A stretch of 64,000 nucleotides of DNA from Alviniconcha marisindica (Eukaryota; Mollusca; Gastropoda; Provannidae). The stretch spans positions 62,001 through 126,000 of the forward strand of contig JABMCL010001651.1 of the NCBI GenBank assembly GCA_018857735.1, given 5' to 3'. Both the position numbers and the translations under genes were made by a program. Shown here one piece after another: positions 23,821 through 48,130 of this stretch. How positions within the stretch are numbered: the stretch's first letter is position 1; every line of letters starts with the position of its first letter. The notes beneath the pieces are model-generated. The model worked only from the letters and a program-made list of their open reading frames with translations. It was not told where the DNA came from and did not search any database.

Positions 23821-24160
23821 GATGACTGCTAGTGTTCTAAAACAAGATCCAAACGTATAAAAGGTTCACAATAATGTTATTTATTAGGACAAAACATGCA
23901 AATTTTCAGGGTACTTCCCTTTATCAAGCTACAAATTGACACTTAAACAACAATCATTCTTCCAAGCACCGGACATAGCTCACCCCAGAAAAGGTAAGTG
24001 GATTAGCTCCATCTCATTTTTCATTGTTTTTTCACCCTTTAATTGTTGTTTAAGTGTTGATTTGTAGCCTGATAAAGGGGATTACCTCGACAATTTGCAT
24101 GTTGTGTTTTGTCCTAACAAATAGCGTTATTTTGAACCTTTTATGAGTTTGGATCTGGCA
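23821..24160. mobile_element. Fold-back element, family A (near complete)
   Basis: The left arm begins GATGACTGCTAGTGTTCTAA and passes ACAAGATCC, ATAAAAGGTTC, TTTATTAGGACAAAACA and CTTTATCAAGCTAC. The right arm is the inverted copy, with GTTTAAGTGTTGATTTGTAG, GATAAAGGGGATTAC and TGCATGTTGTGTTTTGTCC, ending near GTTTGGATCT. The arms are about 120-140 bp around a short spacer. Other copies or fragments: 5690-5815, 29474-29957, 29995-30133, 36951-37174, 40091-40200 and 52291-52693. Confidence 0.8.
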
Positions 24161-24499
24161 GAATTGACACATATGATGAAATTAATCTGAGTTCTCTCAT
24201 GAATTGGGACCAGACACAAAAACACTGCCCGAGTGTGATTTACCAAACTACGTGTACAAATGATCACGTTATTTTCTATAATTTGCTGTGCGGTGATCTA
24301 TACAAAGGAAAAGAAAGAAGAGGCATTGGAAAGTGTGATAAAAAAGAGAGAAAAAAAGAAGTTGGCCACATCAGAAGTCAGACTGTTTATTTTAGTATCA
24401 CACAGGTCATGACAGGCTACTTTGGATGCAAACACACACACCTTGCTCACTTCTACCTAAATAAATATTAAATTACGCTGCATTCATGGAGTGCGGACA

Positions 24500-24715
24500 A
24501 TGAACCACTAAACAGGTCATCACTGGACAATTCACCACCCAACAAACGATATCCATGGACAATTCACCACCCAACAAATGATATCCATGGACAATTCACC
24601 ACCCAACAAATCATATCCTTGGACAATTCATCACCCAACAAATGATATCCATGGACAATTCACCAGTGACCACCCAACAAATGTTAACCTTGGACAATCC
24701 ACCACCAGTGTTGAT
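24500..24715. repeat. Minisatellite, about 32-bp unit
   Basis: About six copies of a unit with GGACAATTCACCACCCAACA and AATGATATCCAT. Confidence 0.9.
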
Positions 24716-26034
24716 TAACACTGACTTCAAGAAGGTGGCCATTCCAAATATACATATGTGTATGTGTGCGTATGTGATTCATCACAAACAGCATCACACA
24801 ATTCACTAGTGACAATCAACACTGATTTTGAGAGGGCAGCCATTCAGGCTATATATGTGTGTGTGTGTGCTTGCGTGTGATTCATCACAAACAGTATCAC
24901 CCAGCAAGACATACTTGTCAACATCTACCTTCGAAAATTGGCGGGCAAAGCAACCATCACAAGTGGATGTGTCTCGGAAGATCTGAAGTGTTGAGGAGCT
25001 CGAGACACTACCTGCGGGCACAAAGCCAAGGGCATCACACCATCGGTCGCCTGGATGAGAGAGGCACGGAAAGAGTAAGCGCCAGATGATCTTCCTTGAA
25101 AGGACGAGGGATCCGGGAGGGCCAACTCCAATCAGACAAGCACTGGAACTGTTTCAAAGGCAACATTGGGGGAACTTTTTCAAGCGCATAGATACCGTCT
25201 TGAGGTGAACTGAACACATACTTGCTCGGCTGTTCAGTGGCAAACTGCCCAGTGGTGACTTGTCCTAAGCTTGCATTCATTCTCCACAACAGGCAGCACT
25301 TTGTGTTCGCTGCATCACCTCTCCCAAAGCAACTGCTGCATGGATGTAAACTGCTCCTAAACCTGTGAATGGACAGATTCTGCCATCCCATCTCGTAAGA
25401 GCCCGGAGCGACTACAAAGGCCTACAGATATGCTCATTTTATCACACACACTGGTGGTTTTTCAGTTTTGACTTAAGAGAGTGAAGAAGAACTCCTGACG
25501 GAGAGAGGAAGAGAATTCCAGATCATAGGTCCAATGTACAGAAAGGATCTCTTCCCTAGGGTCCTCTTGCCCATCCCAGGAACACTGAAGAGCTGAGTAT
25601 CTGAGGCTGATGCACATTTGTTAAGAGACTGGAGTATATTATACATACTCCCTTAAATGTGTGCACACTGTTCTCTTAACAAACACGAGCTGACACAGTT
25701 TTCGCAACAAGCATGAACACGCAGTGCATTCTCTCCAGGTAAGCAGGTTGTGTTGCTTAATGTCCTCAGATGTCAGCTGACATATTAGGGACAAGCTGAG
25801 ACCAATGCCGAAGCATGGTTCAATATAGCTTTAAGTCCACGGAAACCAGAAGGCTCGTTAGGACGGACAGCGCAGGACGGCCACCTCTACTCTCACACAG
25901 CTCCTGGACTATGAGTCATTCTCTCCAGAAGCATGCTGATGAATATACATTGCATTATCTTGACAAGACAGATAACCGACTTTTAATGCTCAGTCAACCA
26001 TGACAGCTACACCAGGGAGGGATATTTTGACAGG
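24716..26034. other. No confident gene; SINE fragment and a duplicated segment
   Basis: A segment of about 90 bp is duplicated at about 24713-24790 and 24825-24905 (AACACTGA and GTGATTCATCACAAACAG in both). On the minus strand, 24947-25018 lies between TGTGCCCGCAG and a GTAGATG donor with an open frame containing TSTCDGCFARQFSK. I do not recognise it and it may be chance. A SINE tail on the minus strand covers about 25826-25925. Confidence 0.4.
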
Positions 26035-26615
26035 ACTGAACATACACTGCATTCTCTTGACAAACACGCATTCTGTTCTTCTGACAAACATGAACTCTGC
26101 TCTCTTGAAAAACATGTACACACGCTATTCTTTGACAAGCATGAAGGTACACTCTGCTCTCTTGGCAAACATAAACATGCACTAATCTGTTGACAAACAT
26201 GTACACTCCACTCTCTTAGCAAACAAACATGAACATACACAAGTCTGTTGACAAACATATATACACACATTCTGCTCTCTTAGCAAACAACACACATGAA
26301 CATCCATTCTGCTGTCTTGACAAACATGAACATACACTCTCCTCTCTTGGCAAACAAGAATAGACATATTTGTGGTTAGCAAACATGAATGTACCTTGTT
26401 GTCATGACAAATACCAACACAGGCTCCTTTCTGTTGGCAAACACAAGTGTACACTGTTCTGTTGACAAACATGACTGCAGTAACACTCAGTACACTCCAT
26501 TCTACAGCCAAACGTGACCAGACACTCTGTTCTATCGACAAACATGAACACCCACACTTTTCTGTTGATAAACACCAATGTACACTTCATTCTGCGGATG
26601 AGCATGAACATACCC
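26035..26615. repeat. Degenerate tandem repeat, about 30-bp unit
   Basis: Repeated CTCTTGACAAACATGAACA with CACTCTGCT-type linkers, about 18 diverged copies. Confidence 0.8.
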
Positions 26616-26967
26616 TCTTGCGGGGCTAGAACCTCTGAAAGCCTGCCACAATGTACTACTACCACGGTACCAGTGTAGTTCATCTTTGCTGGCACGCCAT
26701 ACCAGACCTTGTCAAATAAAACAAAAACAACAACAAAACAGTTCAAGCAAACGTAACAGGGATCGCACTACATTTTTTCAAAACTGTGCACAGCATTCGC
26801 AAATGTGTCCCCCCAAAATGCATAAGGGTCAATAATTTTTGTGTCCCTGTGAAAACGTACACAGCAGTGGTTAATTTTTGACGGGCCCCAAAACTACCCA
26901 CATGCACTCCAAATGACCTTGCTACTGTCCCCTGCACAAGGTCCCTCCATTCCATTTGCAGTGAGTG

Positions 26968-26971
26968 GAGA

Positions 26972-27039
<68 letters not shown>

Positions 27040-27040
27040 C

Positions 27041-27075
<35 letters not shown>

Positions 27076-27142
27076 GACAGAGAGAGACAGACAGAGACAG
27101 AGACAAGAGAGAGAAATACAGAGACAGAGACACAGAGAGAGA
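26968..27142. repeat. (GA)n and (GACA)n microsatellite
   Basis: A long GA run passes into a GACA run (about 27037-27075) and then mixed GAGACA sequence. Confidence 0.95.
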
Positions 27143-28336
27143 ATCTGCTCTAGCACTATTAGTTGTCAGCGTCTGTCATAACAGCAACTTTCTGTTTCTC
27201 TTGTTGACACTTGTGAAAGAAGAAAAAAGACAAGAAGAGAAAAATAATGCGGCTTGCTGCAGCATTTACATTTACTCGACTCTTGCAGCCTGTTTCACAC
27301 TCTAGAAAAAAATCACTCAAAAGTGAACTCAGTAAAACAATCTTGCATAAGTGAAATCAGCAAAATTGTGTTGTTGTTTGTGTCATGACAGACTGTTGCT
27401 TTTTGCGAATGAAAACCAGGCAAAAAAAAAAGAGGACAACAATTCAAGCATAGCAAAGCGCGGGCACTGCTACGACTAGTTGTTTTAAATTTATTCCCAT
27501 CAGTGGCTAGTCAGGAAACCAGCCCTGTGATTTGCACATACAATGCACCGGAGGTCACAGTCTAAAAAGGAATATGTGGCATTCAAAACTGCGTAAAATA
27601 CGCATAAAACATGTTTTAACGCAATCCTTGACATAACCTGTAACTAATAATTCATAACAACAGACAAGGAACACTCATCACAATGAGGGTGTAGGCGTTT
27701 TGAAAAGGCATCCTCGACAAAAGAGCAAAAGACACCCCCCCCCCCCCCCCACCCAAATCCGTTTGTACATGCATCTCAAACTGGTGTGCAGTTTTCCTTG
27801 TATGTTTCACTTCTGACTCGGAGCATAAACAGTTCTCAATTTTGTTACTGGGAGCAGAACACAGGAACTGGGAGATGGGGGTTGGGGGGGTGGGGGGAGG
27901 GGGGGGGGAGGGCAAAGGGGTGTATACTGATCACAAAACACACAGAAGACAAACCTCACACTGAAAAGTGAAGCCCGTCATATAATGATAAAGGATCACG
28001 CTAAACTGGACAGGTAAAGGACAACTCTTACGCATTTTGTGTAAACTATAACTTGTATAATTAAAAATTAAAACTGACATGTAACATTTCATCAATTAAA
28101 TTTTTTTTTAAAGTGTTGTCCATTGCTTCTTTTTCCTCCCTTCTTTTTTTCAGAATGAGGTGTGAAGGCTCTTTAAGATGCATGCTAAAAGTCAAGAGGG
28201 CAAACAAAACACAACAATCTCACCAGGCAGAATTCAGTTACCCCTCAGCTGAACCATTACTGTTTAAAAAAAGAACTGAAGAAAAAAAAGAACACTCGCA
28301 AAAAATTCCAACCGCTAGAAAAAAAGTAAAGTGGCG
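27143..28336. other. Region 3' of CCDC43, no gene
   Basis: Includes a C tract near 27737-27752 and a G-rich run at 27880-27912. The right-hand part is probably CCDC43 3' UTR, but no unambiguous minus-strand polyadenylation hexamer was found. Confidence 0.5.
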
Positions 28337-33319
<4,983 letters not shown>

Positions 33320-34045
33320 TTTGACAACAGTAATCCAACTTTCCCCACTACCGAATAAAAGAAGAAGTCACTATTTGTTTCCTGCTGGAAATATTCTTGA
33401 AATGTTTGAAAGGCTCTTCTATAGACGTATACCGTTTAAAAAATATTTTCCGTTCCTTTTTCTTCTTTTTTGTATGTAAATAAAAAATGAAATATTAATC
33501 CAACTTTTATAATGTAATAAAGGGAAGTAATTATGTGACCCAATAAGGACGGCATGGGAGAGAGGAGTCATTGAAAGGAACAGCCACAGAGACAGAGAGA
33601 GAGAGGTAACGTTCTATGTCCCGCAGTGAGTTAAAAAAGCTGCATCTGTAAACTCTATCGATGGGCAAACTATGAAGTATGATGGTAAAAGATAATGCTG
33701 TGGTAAACAAAAAGTTTTGTTGTTGCGGTATAGTTGATGTTTTATTATTTGTAGTCCCTCTATTATGTTACAGTTCTCACTAATAGATACTGTAATAACA
33801 TTATTTGATAATATTAATAATACTATTGATGAGCCCAGCCGTGTAATATGTTAAATTTACCATTGACAAAGTGTACACATGTGTCACCTTGAGTTTTGGT
33901 TAAATTATAGTTTTTGACATTTATACAGCTCATGTGCATTACTATGAGTATGACCTGTATGAGTGTGACTATAGTATTTAATTTTAACTAAATCAAGTAA
34001 ATGCTGGTTTCTAATTAGTGTTGCTTTTTACTTTCCAGAGAGACG

Positions 34046-34079
<34 letters not shown>

Positions 34080-34242
34080 CAGCCATAAAGATTAAGTGCC
34101 ACCAAAGTGCTGTAAACTTACCCACTATCAAAGTATCATCTGCCTGTCAGTCACATGTCAGAACAGATGAGAGGAACTAAGTTAGCTTCACAACAGCTGA
34201 CATGAATGTTGTTTCTCAGGCAGCTTTCATTTAAAATCAAAG
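33320..34242. promoter_or_regulatory. Putative bidirectional promoter between CCDC43 and LIPT1
   Basis: The start codons of CCDC43 (minus, 33319) and LIPT1 (plus, 34243) are 923 bp apart and point away from each other, so both 5' UTRs and promoters must lie here or in unseen upstream exons. GA runs sit at about 33590-33606 and 34049-34077. No TATA box is clearly placed. The promoter role is inferred from geometry only. Confidence 0.45.
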
Positions 34243-35174
34243 ATGGTGCTGCTTCCAAGATGTGGATGCTTGAACAATGCAGTTCATTTTCTGCGAAAAC
34301 ATTTGCTACGAAGAACTGTCACTGTCAGTGTCACTGTCAGTGGTTGTCCCACATTGACTAAAACAAATTTGTTTTCTTCTTCCAGCACAAGCAACAGAAC
34401 CAAAAAGGTAGTTTATGTTTCAAGCTCAAAGAATATTTTTGAAAATTTAGCTCTGGAACAATGGCTGTACGAGAATGTGGATATGACAGACACGGACTAT
34501 TTGCTGCTGTGGAGGAATGGACCAGCAGTGGTGATTGGTCGACATCAAAATCCGTGGCTGGAGTGCAATGTACAGGAAGTGGCAAACCGCGGTGCTTCAC
34601 TGGCCAGGCGGAACAGTGGAGGGGGCACTGTCTATCATGATGAAGGTAATACTTACAGAACTGACTGAAACCTTCAGATTCAGTCTGACTTTTTTTCTCA
34701 CTAACCTTTTAAAATATATATTTTTTTTTTAGAGAGAGAACTTTATCATTATATCAATCAGAATGAATTAGTGATATTTGTTAGCTGTTTTACAAGAAAA
34801 ATTAAACTCACTTCTGAAACCACATACTTGGCTGTTAAATAGACAGAACAGTGATTGCTTTTGTGAGGGGGTTGTGGCATATTCTGTGGAATCAAAGTTA
34901 GTAATTAATTAAAGCAATATTTTTTTTTGTATACATGTATGAGTGTATGTGTGGGTGGGTGTTTACTCTCTCTCTTTCTTTGTTATAGGGAACCTGAACC
35001 TCTCCTTTTTGATGCATCGCAGTCATTATGACCGCAGAAGGAATCTTTCATTAGTTGTCGCAGCCTTGACCTCTCACTGGGACCTCGACATTGACCTCAA
35101 CAATCGTGATGATCTTATTTTGGATGGTGTGTACAAAGTGAGACTTTAGAGGACATTCTTTATTTTTGTGAAGA

Positions 35175-35238
<64 letters not shown>

Positions 35239-35282
35239 ATGCCTGCTTTGCATGTCTGTGGATGTGTGTGCATGCATGGGTG

Positions 35283-35314
<32 letters not shown>

Positions 35315-35565
35315 CCAAATGCTACATTGTCACCACTGGAATGATTCTGTATGTGCTGTGTACATGTATGTCATTGCTCATTTAATGATTTATAAATCAT
35401 TGTCATGACCAGTGGATGGTTTCAGGTGTCAGGGACGGCCTCTAAGCTGGGAGGGAATCGGACCTACCATCACTTCACGCTGGTGTTTGATGTTGATAAG
35501 GACGTATTGGCTTCTGTTCTTTACAGTCCTGTGGTGAGTGTGTTTTGTGTGTGTGAGCATGCATG

Positions 35566-35637
<72 letters not shown>

Positions 35638-36168
35638 TTTGGTATGTGTGTGCGTTCTTGTTTTATGTGTGTGTGTGCATTCGTGCGTGTGTTCTTATTT
35701 GTTTGTTGTATGTGTTCTTTTTCATTTGTGTGTGTGTGACTGTGTGTGTGTGCACGCGCGCGCATGTGCATATTGCATATTGCCATCATCTGATGCCTGA
35801 TATTCTTTTTCTGTACCACCAGCTGGGTGTGGACAGTAAGGCTACCAAAAGCGTTCCCTCCCCAGTGAAGAACTTGAAAGAGGAAGCTCCGGATATGACC
35901 TACGACAGTCTAGTCAAGGTCATAGGTCAGCTCTTTATGGGGGATGAGAAAGAAAAGGTGTGTTGATAATGATTAGTCAACATAGAGATGTTTGCATGCA
36001 TGTGCATACCTGCACACTGACACACACATGCATACACAAACATGCACAAATGTTCACACACATACACAGTGACACACACACACATACTAATGCATGCATG
36101 CACCCACACATATGCACATACACACATGTATGCATACACAAATGTGCATCCTCCCTCTCCCCCCCCTC

Positions 36169-36199
<31 letters not shown>

Positions 36200-36746
36200 T
36201 GACTCTGATAATATCATTTGATTTTGGTGTGGTCATCCCATTTTCTTTTATCTTTCTTTTTTCTTTCTGTTCTGCCCACAGGATTTTACACCAGTGGACC
36301 CTACAGACCAATCCCGATTTCCTGGTGTGGCCTCAATACGGCGTTCCTTTGAATCCTGGGACTGGGTGTTTGGCAAATCTCCCTCATTCTCCATCACTCG
36401 TACCTTCGCCCGACCCGCCAAAGATCTCAGCGCCCAGTTCTCCGAATTCTCATTGCGGACAGAAATAGCGATTGAGAAAGGAAGGCTGAGGACGGTCTCC
36501 ATGGAGCTGCGTGGAAAGCGAAAGGACAGCAACCAGACTGCTAAGCTCCCGTTCAAACTGCTGGAGGTTGTGGACGTGGCGGGTGAACCGCTGGAGAGGA
36601 CTAGGATGGCGGAGCTGTGGGAGCGGTGTTGGAGTATGGTGAGGGAAAGGGAGGGGGAGGAGGATTACGAGTTGCTGGCGTGGGGGCTGGAATGTTTGAT
36701 CCTTTGCGTGCCAGTCGGTGGAGGAGGAGATGTTATAGAAAGCTGA
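34243..36746 (+). CDS. LIPT1: Lipoyltransferase 1, mitochondrial
   Basis: Transfers lipoyl groups to the E2 subunits of mitochondrial 2-oxoacid dehydrogenases. Five exons: 34243-34645, 34989-35137, 35426-35533, 35823-35957 and 36282-36746. All donors and acceptors are GT/AG with matching phases, giving 419 residues; human LIPT1 has 373. Residues 1-50 are basic and Ser/Thr-rich, fitting a mitochondrial presequence. The LplA-like fold shows [11 protein letters not shown] (99-109) and the ligand-binding signature [15 protein letters not shown] (122-136). The block [15 protein letters not shown] spans the exon 2/3 junction, with K184 at the conserved lysine, followed by RTYHH. The C-terminal part has [11 protein letters not shown] and [13 protein letters not shown], like the human NPTDETLFPG and WEWIYGKTPKFSI. 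The C-terminus is Gly-rich ([10 protein letters not shown]). The longer length comes partly from the N-terminus. Confidence 0.95.
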
Positions 36747-38288
36747 AGTCGTTGGGTAGACAGTGATTTTGGGAGGGAGATTGGGGGGGGGGGGGGGGGG
36801 CGATTTTGAAATATTACAGAGGAGGTTATGGACTGTGGATGAGATACTTAACTATAGACAGACCACCAGGCTAGCTCAACTGTTGGGGGTGCAATCTTAC
36901 AAATTGATAGTATGGGGGGGGGGGGGGGGGGGGGATCTGAAACACGAATGAAATGACTGCTAGCGTTCTAAAACAAGATCCAAACACATAAGAAAGGTTA
37001 AAAGGAACACTATTTATGATGACAAAACACAGCATGTTGTGTTCTAAGACAAAACATAGCATGTTGTGTTTTAAGACAAAACACAGCATGTTTTGTTTTA
37101 AGACAGAACGCAGCATGTTGTGTTTTGTCATAATAAATAGTGTTCTTTTTAACCTTTTTTGTGTGTTTAGATCCTGAGTGTGTAAGTGTTGGTTTTTAAT
37201 GAAAATTATGATAGTCATTAACCATGTGTGCGTGTGCATCAGACGTCTGTTGAGGCTGAAAACTCTCTGTACAGTGTGGGAGGAATGTGTATACCTAATG
37301 ATTTTATTTAATTAGAGAGTTTTCTGCTTTGGTGTGTCAGATATAACATTATCTAGGTGTGTCAGATATAACATTATCTAGGTCAGTTTGTGTATGCTAC
37401 GTATTAGCACTAGATCCTGCATCTAGATTGAGAGACAGGGTGTGTGTGTACATGAGTGTGTTTTTATGTGATGACCTTGAATTATTAAAATATTATTTAA
37501 ATTAGTTTTTGTTGTGCTTTTTTTTTTTATGTGATGTGGGATGACAACTTTAATTTCCCACTGGGATGAATAAATACTATTGTTACTGGTATAAAGTGCA
37601 GTGGTTCAGGTGGTTGTGGCATGTCTGCAGGGACTTGGTGTCTAGTCCTTTGGCTGAGATGAACCTGATGTGCTGTGTGTGTGTAACTTCTCGTCCAGTC
37701 AGATCGGTGAAGAATAATTTCACTATGTGAAATTCCAACATGCTTAACAAGGCATTAAATGTGTGCTGTGGGTGGCGTCCTTGCCAACAATAAAGTTCTG
37801 AATCATGGCAGCTGGTACTGCATGAAATTCAAAAGAAAAAAACAGAAACTGTCTTTGTTTTGTGTGAATGGTTTGCGATTCGTTCATACATGTGTAATAG
37901 TAAATGAAATGCTGTATTTCTGTGTGTGGATTCTTTATATATGTGTGTGCTCCTAGACCTATCACTTCAGTGTATTGTAGCATCAACATGCAAGGAATTC
38001 AGTAGGCTTGGTATTGGAACTGTGGAATATTATGTGCATAATTTAAAATTATCCACTTGTCTTCAAGCAAGGCAACCACACTCAGACAGTCACGGAGGCA
38101 GCAGCAAATACGATGCATTGTCAAAATGGAAGCAGACGCTGAACCCAATTAATAATAATAATAAGCATACACACATAATGTACATCGAGATGGAAAATGT
38201 TATCAAAAAATAAATAAATGTATATATCAACAACTGTTCAAGCATAATTACGCAAAAGATGCACACACACACATGCACACACACACAC

Positions 38289-38326
<38 letters not shown>

Positions 38327-39188
38327 AGACTATACTTTTGGCCACGCAACTAGACATGATCAAAATGGAAACAGACTCTGAATCAGTTCAAACTATGCTT
38401 TTGCCTGCACAACTAGACAATCAAAATAAAAGTAGACTGAACAACTTCAAACTATACTTTTGCCCATACAACTAGAATCAGTTATTCTCCTACAAGGTGA
38501 CAGCTACCATGACGAACTGAGAACAGCACAGTGACCACCCACTATAATACAAACAAACTCGCTTCAGCAGTCTGTCAACACAGAATGCTACTTGTCTTTC
38601 AGGAACAGCATGTACGACAGTAAACATTCACTTGAATCCTTGTCCAAGATGGTCTAAGCAGGACCACAGGTGCAGTAAATCAAAACTGAGCTCTGTCTGA
38701 AACACAGATATATTACGTAACAGCAGCAGAATGATCAAAATGCTGATTATTGAACATCTAATTTGAGAAGAAACACTCAGAAACAACTTGCATGCAACAT
38801 TAGAAAAATCATTGATCACAACAATGTAGATTTTTTTTTACAATGTTAATCTTCTGCAAACAAATTAGAAAAGAGAAAAGAAGGGGCGGGAGGTGGGGGT
38901 GGGGTGAAGAGTTGGACAAGCAGCAAGGTAAAACATGAAAAATAATGTACACTTGATATCAAGACCAAGAAAGGCGCGTACCACAGCGCTATCGGGAACC
39001 TACGTAATCAACACTATTTCGTTTTTCTTCCGAGAGACGTTTTTAACATTATGATCTTTCGTATCTCCTTCACAAAGAGAGCCTAGCATGCTACTTTTGA
39101 CTTTGAAGTTGTGTAAGAAACGATATATTACAGAACAAAGTTGTTCGTGCTTCTTCTAGAGACCAGAAAACGGTAACATAAGCTGAAA
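36747..39188. other. LIPT1 3' flank and UQCC1 upstream region
   Basis: Poly-G tracts at about 36782-36800 and 36913-36932. A family A fold-back copy at 36951-37174 has a short internal triplication of a GCATGTTGTGTTTTA-like segment. AATAAA occurs at 37569 and 37789. (CA)n lies at about 38260-38330. A diverged repeat of about 70 bp lies around 38335-38470 (AACTATACTTTTGCC, CAACTAGA). No further gene is supported. Confidence 0.6.
37789..37794 (+). promoter_or_regulatory. Candidate LIPT1 polyadenylation signal
   Basis: AATAAA in the sense of LIPT1, about 1 kb past its stop codon. An alternative AATAAA lies at 37569-37574, in a context (CCCACTGGGATG) that may belong to a LINE tail. Confidence 0.35.
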
Positions 39189-46802
<7,614 letters not shown>

Positions 46803-47141
46803 GAGAGAGCGTGAAGGGGAAGGGGGGGGGGGGGGGGGGAGTGGTGGGAGGGATGTGTGTATGTGTATATTGTGTGTGTGTGTGTGTGGGGGGGAGGTGG
46901 GTGGAGGAGAGAGTTTGGGGTAGAGTGATGGGAGAGATTGATGGTGGGGGGTAGGGGAGGGGAGGAGAGAAGTGTAATGAGAAGGGGGTAGCGAGAGAGA
47001 ATTCTTTAGAGAGAATGAACAAGAGTGCATTTACTAGTTTTTTTGACCGTAGTTAGCGAGAGGTGAGAGAGAGGGAGAGATGGAGGGGGGGGATGCTTCG
47101 TGAGAGATTGGGGATGGTGGTTGGGGTTAGCATTATTCAAA
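46803..47141. other. UQCC1 3' flank, no gene
   Basis: G- and GA-rich low-complexity DNA with a G tract near 46822-46838. No AATAAA was found close to the stop codon. Confidence 0.6.
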
Positions 47142-48130
47142 TTCAATTCAAATTAAAAAAAACTTTAATTGTCCCACAAGGGGCAATTTTGTTGTGGTCA
47201 TGGCAGGCTCGTAAAATAATGAATGCGTAAAGTTAAAAGAACAATACAACAACAAACACAGCACCACCAACAAAACGGTCTTACCTTAACCATAGTTATA
47301 AATATAGAACAAACTGTGACATCATCATAAAATAGTATGAACTTATGAGCACATACTTGTCTTTGCTTATCACTAGGTAATATAATGAAAATAATTAATG
47401 AAAGTACCACACACAGCAATTAAAACGATGTCACACACACACACCCCATGGCACAGTCACACACACAAACACACACATGCGCGTGCACACACACTAACAC
47501 ACACATACTTCATGTATACATATACACTTCATGTATCGTTTAAAAGGCGTACCATGACTGGCATAAAAGAGTTCTTAAATCTATTCATCTTACAAATGGG
47601 GCATCTAAGACAACGACCTGATGGGAGAGTAGTAAATTCCTGGTTTAAAATATGGTCCTTCTTCGTTAAAATAGAGCGGGTTTTCCGTAAGATCTGCTGT
47701 TCACAGAAAAGAGCCAGGTCTCTCTGAGGCACTGCAGTTATCTTGGAGGCGATACGGACAATTCTTTGCAGGCTGTTCCTGTTCTTCACTCCCAAGCTGT
47801 GAAACCAGCAGATGAAAGAGAATGACAGAATAAAGGATTTGTTAAAAAAAAAAGAGTTTAAATCTTTTGATCAACGGAGAAATAATTTAGCTTTCGCAAG
47901 AGATACAATTTCTTCAGTGTTGTCGTCCCATTTCAGCTCGTCCTCCAAAGTGGTGGCAAGGTACTTGTATTTACCGACAGTTTCAACTTCGTTATTGTGG
48001 ATAATGGTCTTCCCAGGACTGTGTTCCTGCCTCCTTGAATCAGCCATCATCTCCTTGGTTTTAGTCACATTTAGATCTTTAAAAAAATAGTTGTTGCACC
48101 AGTCAACAAACTCAGTTAAGGCGGGTCCAT
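47142..48130 (-). mobile_element. LINE 3' end (reverse transcriptase C-terminus and tail), 5'-truncated
   Basis: On the minus strand a broken frame reads FVDWCNNYFFKDLNVTKTKE, then KYKYLATTLEDELKW, ISLAKAKLF-like sequence, LRRSKDLNSF, and after a frame break SLQRIVRIASKITAVPQRDL and LPSGRCLRCPICKMNRFKNS. This is the usual thumb and C-terminal part of CR1/Rex1-type LINE reverse transcriptases; the exact clade is not proven. The element continues to a tail with GCCCCTTGTGGGACAATTAA. The catalytic motifs lie upstream and are absent, so it is a dead 5'-truncated insertion. Confidence 0.8.

Noticed and set aside
24947..25018. Short minus-strand exon-like segment (TSTCDGCFARQFSK)
   Set aside because: Acceptor and donor are plausible, but there are no neighbouring exons and no recognised homology.
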